Assembly: GCF_002366715.1 (NCBI RefSeq) | Contig: NZ_DFBS01000038.1 | Span: 1-50,682 of the forward strand | Length of the DNA stretch: 50,682 nt | Reading direction: 5' to 3' | Source of the DNA: Halomonas sp. UBA3074 | GTDB taxonomy: Bacteria > Pseudomonadota > Gammaproteobacteria > Pseudomonadales > Halomonadaceae | In this document: in pieces, positions 43,686 through 50,682 of the stretch | Layout of the letters: every line of letters starts with the position of its first letter | Position numbering within the stretch: the stretch's first letter is position 1 | Made by a program: the position numbers and the translations under genes | The notes under the pieces: model-generated | What the model saw: the letters and a program-made list of their open reading frames with translations, nothing else | Told to the model about the DNA's origin: nothing | The model's database searches: none

Positions 43686-43697
43686 CGCTGTCTCCTT

Positions 43698-44348
43698 CTA
43701 CCCTAGCGCTATGCGCCTTAGCAGCGGTGAGGCGGTTAACGCATGGTGGGTGGTGACAATGACACAGCCACCCGCCTCTGCATGCATCGTCAGTTGCCGT
43801 TCAAGCGCGGCGACGCCGTGGCGATCAATCGCAGTAAAAGGCTCATCCAGTATCCACAGCGCCCGCGGCGACAGGGTTAACCGCGCCAGCGCCACCCGGC
43901 GCTGCTGCCCCGCCGAGAGTTGCCCGGCGGGCACATCTTCAAAGCCTGCCAGCCCCACCTGTTCAAGGGCGTCCAGCCGTTGATCCTCACTGTGGCCACC
44001 TACATTTTGCTCGCCACTGAGTGCCTGATACCAGGCCAAATTTTCCAACGGGGAAAGGCCTGCTTTTATGCCTGGCGCATGCCCTAGATAGAGTAAATTA
44101 GCGAGAAAATGTTCACGCACGCGCTTCATGGGTGCGCCATTCCAGAACAATTCGCCTTGATAGTCGCTGAGCTGCCCAGAGAGGATTTTTAACAGGCTGG
44201 TTTTACCGCTGCCGTTCGGCCCTTCAATACGCACGATCTCGCCGCTGCGAATATCGAGATCCAGCCCCGTAAAAAGAGAGCGATCATCACGTTCGCAGGA
44301 CAGCTGTCGGGCTTGTAGACACAGGCTCAAGAGTCTCTCCAGGCACAT
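43698..44348 (-). CDS. ccmA: Cytochrome c biogenesis ATP-binding protein CcmA
   Basis: The protein has 216 residues from the ATG at 44348 (MCLERLLSL); the frame extends to 44612, but that part would overlap the divergent gene and its SOS boxes. The ABC motifs are Walker A GPNGSGKT, signature LSAGQQRR, Walker B LWILDEPF and the H-loop TTHH. It forms the ATPase of the CcmABCD complex, which frees haem-loaded CcmE. It is the first gene of the ccm operon. Confidence 0.95.
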   Translation of the reverse strand: MCLERLLSLCLQARQLSCERDDRSLFTGLDLDIRSGEIVRIEGPNGSGKTSLLKILSGQLSDYQGELFWNGAPMKRVREHFLANLLYLGHAPGIKAGLSPLENLAWYQALSGEQNVGGHSEDQRLDALEQVGLAGFEDVPAGQLSAGQQRRVALARLTLSPRALWILDEPFTAIDRHGVAALERQLTMHAEAGGCVIVTTHHALTASPLLRRIALG

Positions 44349-44461
44349 TGATTTCGGGTCGAACTCTACACGGAAAGGCCGTTTCTCGCCACTCACTCTA
44401 TGCGGCGCTGGGTCGCAGCGTGATCTACCGCTATCAGCATTACGACTAATTACTGCTAGCA

Positions 44462-44477
44462 CTGTATGCAAAAACAG
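44462..44477. promoter_or_regulatory. LexA/SOS box 1
   Basis: CTGTATGCAAAAACAG is CTGT-N8-ACAG, an exact match to the gammaproteobacterial LexA box core. It lies 65 bp upstream of the S24-like gene and just before a TATACT (44481-44486) that could be the -10. Confidence 0.75.
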
Positions 44478-44493
44478 GTCTATACTAAAACCA

Positions 44494-44509
44494 CTGTATG
44501 AAAAGACAT
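44494..44509. promoter_or_regulatory. LexA/SOS box 2 (imperfect)
   Basis: CTGTATGAAAAGACAT is CTGT-N8-ACAT, with one mismatch from the core. It lies 32 bp (three helical turns) after box 1, so two LexA dimers could bind on the same face. Confidence 0.55.
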
Positions 44510-44541
44510 GTTCTGGCGAGCTCAGCACTGGAGACTTCTCA

Positions 44542-44946
44542 ATGACGATATCGATGGCAGCACCCACCGCGACCTTCGGCCATAGACAACCAGTACCGCA
44601 GGCTTTCGCCATGGCACCCAGCGTTACACGCCGTAATACCTACGCGCTTAAAATTCGCGGTAACGCACTGTGTGATTGCAACCTGTTCGACGGCGATGTC
44701 ATTATTATTCGGCGCTATCAACACGATGCTCAAACAGAAACCGCCGTTGCCGAAATCAACCAGCAAACAATAGCCTTGAAGCACCTTTCGATCAGCCGCT
44801 TTGGCGTTGAACTTTGGCCGGAAGATGCCGTGCAGCCAGCGCTATTTTTGCACAACCGTGATATTCAGGTATTGGGCATGGTGATGGGTGTTGAACCTCA
44901 TCCAAGAGCTTGCCTGAACAGTAAGCCAACTGTCACGGAGCATTAA
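44542..44946 (+). CDS. S24 peptidase-like (UmuD/LexA C-terminal domain) protein lacking the catalytic serine
   Basis: The 134-residue protein has an RBS (GGAGA). Residues about 30-120 follow the LexA/UmuD C-terminal fold: YALKIRGNALCDCNLFDGDVIIIRR, then TIALKHL and a final VLGMVMGV strand. In UmuD and LexA the motif is G-(D/M)-S-M with the nucleophile Ser. Here it reads G-N-A-L, so Ala42 replaces Ser. The partner Lys is kept (Lys80, 38 residues on; the usual distance is 37). There is no HTH and no umuC follows. Two SOS boxes precede it. It is probably a DNA-damage-induced, non-cleaving UmuD-like protein; its partner is unknown. The stop overlaps the next ATG (TAATG). Confidence 0.75.
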   Translation: MTISMAAPTATFGHRQPVPQAFAMAPSVTRRNTYALKIRGNALCDCNLFDGDVIIIRRYQHDAQTETAVAEINQQTIALKHLSISRFGVELWPEDAVQPALFLHNRDIQVLGMVMGVEPHPRACLNSKPTVTEH

Positions 44947-45572
44947 TGCGCTATCGGGTTCCAGAGCTTTCCCCCTCTTCCTGGCACACGTCTGAGATAG
45001 AAGTAGAAAAGAGCCAATTCATCACCTGGATTTGCCACGCCGCAGCGATCGATGCATTCAGCCATATGCTGGCAGCGGCTAAAGCCGCGCACCCCAATGC
45101 GAGCCATCACTGCACCGCCTATATAGCCGGACCGCCCGGTGAGCAGAATCAGATTGGTTTTTCGGATGACGGCGAACCTGGCGGTACCGCAGGGCGGCCC
45201 ATGTACCAAGTGCTACAAGGCAGCCAACTCGGCCATATTGGTTGCGTGGTGATTCGCTATTTTGGCGGCACCAAGTTAGGCACCGGCGGTCTGGCCCGCG
45301 CTTATGCGCAGGCCGTTAGCCATGCGCTCGAAACGCTACCAACCCAGGAAGTGGTGGAACGCGACCGTTACACCTTGCGGCTGAGCTTTGCCAACGAAGC
45401 CATTGCCCGCGCTTGGTGCGAAGAAGGCGACATTCCCATTGAACAAGCGGACTATGATGGCGACGGCGTCCGCCTGACCATTGGCTGGCCAAGAGACTGC
45501 CCGTTTGACCTTGCCCCGCTAGAAAACCGCTTGAAGGGCGCTGTTGAAATTCTATCTGCACCAACGACATGA
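44946..45572 (+). CDS. yigZ: YigZ/IMPACT family protein
   Basis: The 208-residue protein has the UPF0029/IMPACT N-terminal domain at about 10-120, with the diagnostic ASHHCTAYIAG, FSDDGEPGGTAGRPMYQVLQG and VIRYFGGTKLGTGGLARAYAQA. The shorter C-terminal DUF1949 domain follows. YigZ homologues are of uncertain function; the eukaryotic relative IMPACT affects Gcn2 signalling. Its ATG overlaps the stop of the S24-like gene, so it is probably translated from the same SOS-controlled message. Confidence 0.93.
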   Translation: MRYRVPELSPSSWHTSEIEVEKSQFITWICHAAAIDAFSHMLAAAKAAHPNASHHCTAYIAGPPGEQNQIGFSDDGEPGGTAGRPMYQVLQGSQLGHIGCVVIRYFGGTKLGTGGLARAYAQAVSHALETLPTQEVVERDRYTLRLSFANEAIARAWCEEGDIPIEQADYDGDGVRLTIGWPRDCPFDLAPLENRLKGAVEILSAPTT

Positions 45573-45598
45573 TGCAGAAGGACTGAAGGGGCCCATAA

Positions 45599-45682
45599 GT
45601 CATTGCGAAGAGCTTGCGACGCGGCAATCTCGTACCAACTTTGAGTACTCACCATAGATTGCTTCACTTCGTTCGCAATGAC
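45599..45682. repeat. 84-bp palindromic repeat, copy 1
   Basis: The element starts GTCATTGCGAAGAGC and ends TTCGTTCGCAATGAC. It has inverted ends, internal GCGGCAATC/GATTGC arms and a variable middle. It could fold into a long hairpin and lies between convergent yigZ and oadB. Confidence 0.85.
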
Positions 45683-45689
45683 ATCCACG

Positions 45690-45773
45690 GTCATTGCGAA
45701 GAGCCTGCGAGGCGGCAATCTGGTTTTGCGGTGGAACACAAAACCGGGATCGCCGCGCTTCGTTCGCAATGAC
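45690..45773. repeat. 84-bp palindromic repeat, copy 2
   Basis: This copy has the same length and ends as copy 1, from which 7 bp separate it. The middle differs and has its own inverted repeat (GGTTTTG…CAAAACC). Together the pair may act as a terminator between convergent operons. The GTCATTGCGA/GCAATC pattern recurs in many bacterial genomes. Confidence 0.85.
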
Positions 45774-45786
45774 AATCAGGAAATGA

Positions 45787-47109
45787 CTAGCCTAGATATT
45801 TAATCATCACGCCCGCTGCCACCGCAGACCCAATAACACCTGCCACATTGGGCCCCATGGCATGCATCAACAGGAAGTTATGCGGGTTAGACTCCAACCC
45901 CACCTTGTTAGCAACCCGAGCGGCCATCGGCACCGCCGATACGCCTGCGGCCCCAATGAGCGGATTAATGGGCATTTTGCTGACCAAGTTCATCAGTTTC
46001 GCCATCAACACGCCCGCCGCGGTGCCGATACCAAAGGCAACAATGCCCAGCCCGAGTATGCCCAGCGTTTCAAACGCCAGAAAGCTTTCGGCCATCAGCT
46101 TAGAGCCCACCGACAAGCCAAGGATAATGGTGACGATATTGATCAGCGCATTTTGCGAAGTATCCGACAAGCGCTCGACTACACCACATTCACGCATCAA
46201 GTTACCGAAGCAGAACATACCCAACAGAGGGGCGGCATCCGGTAGAAACAGCGCGACCAGAATCAACAGCATCAAGGGGAAGACGACCTTCTCCAACTTG
46301 GAGACCGGCCGTAGCTGCGTCATCTTGATTTGGCGCTCTTTATCGGTGGTTAAAAGACGCATGATTGGTGGCTGTATCAGCGGCACCAATGCCATGTAGG
46401 CGTAAGCGGCCACGGCAATCGCGCCCAGCAATTCAGGTGCCAACACGCTGGAAACATAGATAGAGGTCGGGCCGTCTGCCCCACCAATAATCCCGATAGC
46501 GGCCGCCTGATTGAGCGAAAAATCCATGATGCCCATCGAAGTGAGCGCCACAGCACCAAACAGCGTGGCAAAAATACCAAACTGAGCGGCCGCACCCAAA
46601 AACAGCGTGCGCGGATTGGCCAACAGCGGACCAAAGTCCGTCATGGCCCCAACGCCCATAAAGATAATGAGCGGTGCAATGCCCGACCCAATCGCCACTT
46701 TATAGAAGTTGTACAGCATGCCATTGCTGTAACCAACGCCAATGGCGATATCTCGTGCCGCACGCACCTGATCCGGCGCAACACCATCGTGGGCTATCAC
46801 TTTTAACGATTCCCGCCACGCTTCCGCATTCGCTAACGGATCCAGCGTCGCGCCCAGCGCTGCCGCTATCTGCTGCAGCACCGCCGGTTTCGCCACCTCA
46901 ATCGCCTGGTCGAGGGCTGAAATCGCCAGCCCCGCTTCAGGAATATTGGCAAGAATGCCGCCGAAACCGATCGGCACTAGCAGCAGCGGCTCAAACTTTT
47001 TATAGATGGCCAGATAGAGCAGCAGTAGACCCACAAGGATCATGGCCGCCTGACCAAGCTCAAGGTTGTATAGCCCAGAGCCTTCCCACAAAGTGACTAA
47101 TTTATCCAT
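45787..47109 (-). CDS. oadB: Oxaloacetate decarboxylase beta subunit (Na+ pump)
   Basis: The 440-residue membrane subunit uses the decarboxylation of biotin-bound carboxylate to export Na+. The N-terminus (LWEGSGLYNLELGQAAMILVGLLLLYLAI) and the conserved blocks GIIGGADGPTSIYV (Asp in the ion path), CFGNLMRECGVVERLS and NPLIGAAGVSAVPMAARV are those of OadB/MmdB/GcdB. With an alpha subunit of the OadA type next to it, oxaloacetate is the likely substrate. It lies 10 bp after oadA. Confidence 0.95.
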   Translation of the reverse strand: MDKLVTLWEGSGLYNLELGQAAMILVGLLLLYLAIYKKFEPLLLVPIGFGGILANIPEAGLAISALDQAIEVAKPAVLQQIAAALGATLDPLANAEAWRESLKVIAHDGVAPDQVRAARDIAIGVGYSNGMLYNFYKVAIGSGIAPLIIFMGVGAMTDFGPLLANPRTLFLGAAAQFGIFATLFGAVALTSMGIMDFSLNQAAAIGIIGGADGPTSIYVSSVLAPELLGAIAVAAYAYMALVPLIQPPIMRLLTTDKERQIKMTQLRPVSKLEKVVFPLMLLILVALFLPDAAPLLGMFCFGNLMRECGVVERLSDTSQNALINIVTIILGLSVGSKLMAESFLAFETLGILGLGIVAFGIGTAAGVLMAKLMNLVSKMPINPLIGAAGVSAVPMAARVANKVGLESNPHNFLLMHAMGPNVAGVIGSAVAAGVMIKYLG

Positions 47110-47119
47110 TACTGGGCCC

Positions 47120-48934
47120 TTAGAGCTCGATCAACGTGTCGCCCACGGCGACGCTGTCGCCCTCGCTGACGTTAACCTTAGACACCGTGCCTGCACTGCT
47201 GGCGCGCACTTCGGTTTCCATTTTCATCGCTTCCAGGATAATCACGACATCCCCTTCAGCGACCTGCTCGCCAGGGCGCACATTGACCTTGAATATGTTG
47301 CCCGCCAAGGGGGCATCGATACTTTCTCCACTGGGCGCCGGGGCCTCCTCTTGGGGTGCGCTGGCGCTCGCAGATACCTGCTCCTGCACCTCGCCAAGTT
47401 CCCCACCTTCTGAGACCTCCACCACATACGCCTTGCCGTTAAGTTTAACGGTGTAGGTTTCTGGCCCCCTGCTGGCGACGGGCGCGCGGCTCTCTGCTGG
47501 AGCAGGCGCTTTTTCGGCACTCGCCTCAGCCACCTGCGGGGCAGGCTCAAAGGCCTCTGGATTGTCACGGTTCTTGAGGAATTTCAGGCCAATCTGGGGA
47601 AACAGTGCATAGGTCAGCACGTCATCTACTTCGCGCTCACCTTCGGCCAAGCGGATACCGTCAGCGCTGGCCTTCTCTTTTAACTCTGTGGCCAGCTTTT
47701 CCATCTCCGGCGAGAGATTATCCGCCGGGCGGCAGGTAATCGGCTCGCCGCCTTCCAACACGCGCTTTTGCAGCTCGGCGTTAAATGGCGCAGGCGCCGC
47801 GCCGTATTCACCCTTGAGCAGCGCTTGCACTTCTTTGGAAATAGACTTGTAACGCTCGCCCATCATCACGTTCATGACGGCCTGGGTGCCGACAATTTGT
47901 GAGGTCGGCGTTACCAGCGGAATAAAGCCCAAGTCTTCACGCACACGAGGAATTTCATTCAGCACGTCGTCCAGCTTATCGCCTGCGCCCTGCTCCTTTA
48001 GCTGGCCTTCCATGTTGGTCAGCATGCCGCCCGGCACCTGGGCAATCAGGATGCGCGAATCGATACCACGCAGCGAACCTTCAAAAGCAGCGTACTTTTT
48101 GCGCACTTCGCGGAAATAACCGGCAATATCTTCCAGCAGCTCAAGATCCAGCCCGGTATCACGCCCGGTGTCTTTCAACATGGCCACGACGGACTCCGTC
48201 GGGCTGTGACCATAGGTCATCGACATGGAGGAAATCGAGGTATCGACGTTATCGATACCGGCTTCCACCGCCTTCAAGATGGTCGAGGTGGAAAGGCCGG
48301 TGGTGGCGTGGCAGTGCAGGTGCACCGGAATCGACAGCTCTTTTTTGAGCCGCGTTACCAAATCGAAGGCGGTATAAGGCGTAAGCAGCCCCGCCATATC
48401 CTTGATAGCCAATGAATCTGCACCTAAACCGGCAATGGTTTTGGCGAGATCGACCCAGCTATCCAGGGTATGCACCGGGCTGACGGTATAGGAAATCGTG
48501 CCTTGCGCATGGCCTTCCACATTACGCACAGCTTGAATGGCGCGTTCGAGGTTGCGCGGATCGTTCATCGCATCAAACACACGGAAAACATCCACCCCAT
48601 TGATTTTCGCCCGCTCGACGAACTTATCGACGACGTCATCGGCATAGTGCCGGTAGCCCAGCAGGTTCTGACCGCGAAGCAGCATCGCTTGGGGCGTATT
48701 GGGCATTGCCTCTTTCAGGGCACGAATGCGCTCCCACGGGTCTTCGCCCAAATAACGAATACAGGCGTCATAGGTCGCTCCGCCCCAGGTTTCCAACGAC
48801 CAGTAGCCAACGCGATCCAGTTTTTCAGCGATCGGCAACATATCGTCCAGGCGCATTCGGGTGGCAAACAGCGATTGGTGGGCATCGCGTAGCACAACAT
48901 CCGTGATGCCTAAAGGGCGTTTTGTTTCATTCAT
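47120..48934 (-). CDS. oadA: Oxaloacetate decarboxylase alpha subunit (carboxyltransferase + biotin carrier)
   Basis: The 604-residue protein has an N-terminal carboxyltransferase TIM barrel (TDVVLRDAHQSLFATRM, then LHCHATTG with metal-binding His residues), a conserved carboxylase domain and an Ala/Pro/Glu-rich flexible linker (about 465-530). The C-terminal biotinyl domain ends with the biotin-accepting Lys in LEAMKMET, about 35 residues from the end. It moves CO2 from oxaloacetate to biotin, giving pyruvate. Length matches Klebsiella/Vibrio OadA (about 595). Confidence 0.96.
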   Translation of the reverse strand: MNETKRPLGITDVVLRDAHQSLFATRMRLDDMLPIAEKLDRVGYWSLETWGGATYDACIRYLGEDPWERIRALKEAMPNTPQAMLLRGQNLLGYRHYADDVVDKFVERAKINGVDVFRVFDAMNDPRNLERAIQAVRNVEGHAQGTISYTVSPVHTLDSWVDLAKTIAGLGADSLAIKDMAGLLTPYTAFDLVTRLKKELSIPVHLHCHATTGLSTSTILKAVEAGIDNVDTSISSMSMTYGHSPTESVVAMLKDTGRDTGLDLELLEDIAGYFREVRKKYAAFEGSLRGIDSRILIAQVPGGMLTNMEGQLKEQGAGDKLDDVLNEIPRVREDLGFIPLVTPTSQIVGTQAVMNVMMGERYKSISKEVQALLKGEYGAAPAPFNAELQKRVLEGGEPITCRPADNLSPEMEKLATELKEKASADGIRLAEGEREVDDVLTYALFPQIGLKFLKNRDNPEAFEPAPQVAEASAEKAPAPAESRAPVASRGPETYTVKLNGKAYVVEVSEGGELGEVQEQVSASASAPQEEAPAPSGESIDAPLAGNIFKVNVRPGEQVAEGDVVIILEAMKMETEVRASSAGTVSKVNVSEGDSVAVGDTLIEL

Positions 48935-49026
48935 GGTCTTGGCTCACCGTAGAGAGTTGTTAGGTTTGTAGTAAAAATAACAAAAAAATAACCAAAAGAG
49001 GGCTGAAATGAAAAAAATTGAGAAAG

Positions 49027-49284
49027 TTAGCGACGCCGAGCTGAACGGTAGCGATGCACGGCAGCGCTAATGACCGCCATGACCTCGTCATCATGAGCGG
49101 AGGAAACCGAAGATGACGACGCTTTTTTGCCGGTTTCAACCGCCACAGGAGCGGGTTGATAACGCCCAATCAGCTTCGACATCAGCGTAACGCTAATGAC
49201 CAAAATTGTAAGAAAAACAAACACTACACCCATGCCGAGCGCCATCAACGCCAGCCCATCTTGCAAAAGTTCTAGATCCTGCAT
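49027..49284 (-). CDS. oadG: Oxaloacetate decarboxylase gamma subunit
   Basis: The protein has 85 residues from the ATG at 49284, with AAGGAG at 8 nt; the upstream start at 49320 was rejected. One membrane helix lies at about 10-33 (GLALMALGMGVVFVFLTILV). A polar tail ends HDDEVMAVISAAVHRYRSARRR, the usual OadG end; OadG binds zinc and links alpha to beta. It is the first gene of oadGAB, which is transcribed divergently from dusC. Confidence 0.93.
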   Translation of the reverse strand: MQDLELLQDGLALMALGMGVVFVFLTILVISVTLMSKLIGRYQPAPVAVETGKKASSSSVSSAHDDEVMAVISAAVHRYRSARRR

Positions 49285-49443
49285 AAAGCGGTCTCCTTGC
49301 GGCTTGGTGTCTTGAAGCACAGCTCAAGTACCATTTTTGCGCATCTCACGGCGCCAATACGGTGAAAGGCGCTTGGCGCAGTAAGGGGAATGCACTAACC
49401 TGCCACACCCAGAATAGAATGCAATGGCGCGATAGTGGAAGTC

Positions 49444-50439
49444 ATGGTTGTTAATTTACTACAAAACGGCAGAATCGGCCTAGCCCCGATGGAAGGCGTT
49501 ATCGACGCCTTGACGCGGGACTTGCTGACACGCCACGCAGGCTTCGATTGGACGGTGACCGAGTTTGTCCGCGTCGTCGATGCGCGCCTGCCACCAAGAG
49601 TGTTTTATAAGCATTGCCCGGAGCTTATGCAACCGCCTGTGGCCACCCCAAGCGGCATTCCCGTGCATTTACAGTTACTTGGCTCCGACCCTGACGCCCT
49701 GGCAGCCAACGCTCGCCAAGCGCTCAAACTCGGCGCCGTCAGCGTTGATCTCAATTTTGGCTGTCCGGCCAAACTGGTTAACCGCCATGATGGCGGTGCT
49801 TCATTGCTTCGCCAGCCAGACCGCGTGTACAAAGCCGTCAAGGCCGTCCACGACGCTCTGGAAGGTCAGATCCCGGTGACCGCCAAGATTCGTCTCGGCT
49901 TTGCCAATCGCCGCTTAGCGGTTGCCTGCGGCCAAGCCACGGAAGCGGGCGGTGCAGCGCAGCTGGTCGTGCATGCGCGCACCCGCGATGAGGGCTACCG
50001 CCCACCCGCGCACTGGGAATGGATTGGCAAGATTCGCCGTCAGGTGAGCATTCCCGTGGTGGCCAATGGCGATATCTGGACGTTAGAGGACTATTGGAAA
50101 GCTCGCACGCTCTCGGGATGCCAAGACGTGATGCTTGGGCGCAGCGCCTTGGCAGACCCTTGGCTTGCCCCACGCATCCGCCATTGGCTCAAGACCGGCG
50201 AACGCTTGCCTGAGAGCAGCTGGGCGATGCGCGCCAATGTGCTCAAAGAGTACGCCGCTCTACAGCGCCAACAGCTGCCTGACCGCGTTGTCGTCTCTTT
50301 GGTAAAACAGTGGCTTGCCCAAATGCGCCAAGGCAGCGCCGAAGCCGAGCAGAACTTTCAGCGGGTGAAGCGCATTACCGAATTGGACCTTATGCTCGAG
50401 AGTCTTGTGGTTGATGAGCAGTACGCCACCCTGGCTTAG
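49444..50439 (+). CDS. dusC: tRNA-dihydrouridine(16) synthase DusC
   Basis: The FMN-dependent enzyme has 331 residues from the ATG at 49444; a GTG at 49435 would add three. It reduces U16 in tRNA. The start LAPMEGVIDALTRDLLT and TEFVRVVDARLPPRVF match DusC rather than DusA or DusB. The catalytic Cys lies in NFGCPAKLVNRHDGGASLL, the substrate Lys in PVTAKIRLGF and FMN-phosphate contacts in VHARTRDEGY and ANGDI. Length is close to E. coli DusC (315). Confidence 0.95.
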   Translation: MVVNLLQNGRIGLAPMEGVIDALTRDLLTRHAGFDWTVTEFVRVVDARLPPRVFYKHCPELMQPPVATPSGIPVHLQLLGSDPDALAANARQALKLGAVSVDLNFGCPAKLVNRHDGGASLLRQPDRVYKAVKAVHDALEGQIPVTAKIRLGFANRRLAVACGQATEAGGAAQLVVHARTRDEGYRPPAHWEWIGKIRRQVSIPVVANGDIWTLEDYWKARTLSGCQDVMLGRSALADPWLAPRIRHWLKTGERLPESSWAMRANVLKEYAALQRQQLPDRVVVSLVKQWLAQMRQGSAEAEQNFQRVKRITELDLMLESLVVDEQYATLA

Positions 50440-50481
50440 CGCCCCTTTTCGTAACGCTCTATGAGCTTATAGCCAAAAAAA

Positions 50482-50508
50482 AGCGCCCTACCGCAAAGCG
50501 GGGGCGCT
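50482..50508. terminator. Hairpin after dusC
   Basis: The stem AGCGCCC / GGGCGCT has a 13-nt loop and is preceded on the plus strand by eight A. The T run is therefore on the minus strand, and termination of dusC would rely on the stem alone. Confidence 0.4.
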
Positions 50509-50546
50509 ACACACGATCGCAAGACCGGAGCGCGAGCATATACCGG

Positions 50547-50626
50547 TCAGGCTGGAAAAGAGGCAGTCAGGCTAGATTAAGAACCTTCAGGCTAGGTCAA
50601 TAACTATCAGGCTGGAAACAGAAAAC
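50547..50626. repeat. 20-bp tandem repeat, four units
   Basis: TCAGGCT(A/G)G starts at 50547, 50567, 50587 and 50607, exactly 20 bp apart, with a purine- and A-rich variable part of 11 bp after each. Confidence 0.75.
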
Positions 50627-50652
50627 CCGCTCTCGTTGAGAGAGCGGGTTTT
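50622..50652 (-). terminator. Terminator of the tRNA gene
   Basis: A perfect 13-bp stem AAAACCCGCTCTC / GAGAGCGGGTTTT has a 5-nt loop. It begins 6 bp after the tRNA 3' end on the minus strand and ends in TTTT. Confidence 0.85.
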
Positions 50653-50658
50653 GGAATC

Positions 50659-50682
50659 TGGCGCGCCCGGGAGGATTCGAAC
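50659..50682 (-). tRNA. 3' end of a tRNA gene, probably tRNA-Arg (partial)
   Basis: The minus strand reads G, the T-loop TTCGAAT, the T-stem CCTCC, the acceptor strand CGGGCGC, discriminator G and an encoded CCA, exactly 24 nt in tRNA geometry. The acceptor end GGGCGCG-CCA matches bacterial tRNA-Arg (5' end GCGCCCG). The anticodon lies beyond the window edge, so the identity is tentative. Confidence 0.8.

Noticed and set aside
44349..44612. N-terminal extension of CcmA
   Set aside because: It would run through the SOS boxes and promoter of the divergent gene; the start at 44348 gives a normal CcmA.
45599..45773. CRISPR array
   Set aside because: Only two copies, each an 84-bp palindrome with 7 bp between them; no regular short repeats with spacers and no cas genes.
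50547..50626. CRISPR-like array of 20-bp units
   Set aside because: The constant part is only 9 bp and the variable part 11 bp, far from CRISPR dimensions.

Overview
The window looks like chromosomal DNA of a moderately GC-rich, aerobic gammaproteobacterium, most likely a Halomonadaceae member (Halomonas-like). The basis is the gene content and order (guaB-guaA, smc/zipA/ligA, a complete ccmABCDEFGHI operon, a Na+-pumping oxaloacetate decarboxylase, MnmC, YciO/TrpH/YciI) and the acidic proteins. This is inference from family recognition; no database search was run.

Layout. 1-2500: an AT-rich foreign segment carrying a retron on the minus strand (promoter, msr-msd RNA, reverse transcriptase, SMC-like ATPase), abutting the 3' end of guaA. 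2600-9000: guaA and guaB (minus), then a FrnE-like DsbA protein, xseA and an unrecognised acidic protein (plus). 9000-13200: a likely envelope and stress-tolerance region with a tiny hydrophilic protein, a YqjD/YqjE-like three-gene operon, a repeat-rich AT-rich spacer and a YghA-type SDR oxidoreductase. 13250-13740: a decayed hipBA toxin-antitoxin locus with an intact HipB-like repressor, three operators and a broken hipA stub. 13746-16726: an RpiR regulator divergent from a class III aminotransferase and a CMD-family gene. 16775-20260: argA and a pit-DUF47 phosphate transport operon. 20395-28908: CYTH protein, potassium channel, yciO, trpH, yciI, mnmC, yheU and ligA. 29064-37054: zipA and smc, separated by a LysR/D-tartrate dehydratase pair. 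37088-44348: the ccm operon. 44462-45572: an SOS-box-controlled, serine-less S24 peptidase-like protein coupled to a YigZ protein. 45599-45773: two palindromic repeats. 45787-49284: oadGAB. 49444-50682: dusC, a 20-bp repeat array and the 3' end of a tRNA, probably tRNA-Arg.

Functional themes. The retron RT should make a branched msDNA that, in related systems, holds an ATPase/HNH effector inactive until phage infection. The effector ATPase is present, but a nuclease partner would lie left of base 1. The ccm genes build c-type cytochromes and the oad genes couple oxaloacetate decarboxylation to sodium export, which fits a marine or halophilic life. The most unusual items are the retron and its RNA, the SOS-controlled pseudo-peptidase, the hipB orphan with three evenly spaced operators, and several short-period repeat arrays (12, 14 and 20 bp).
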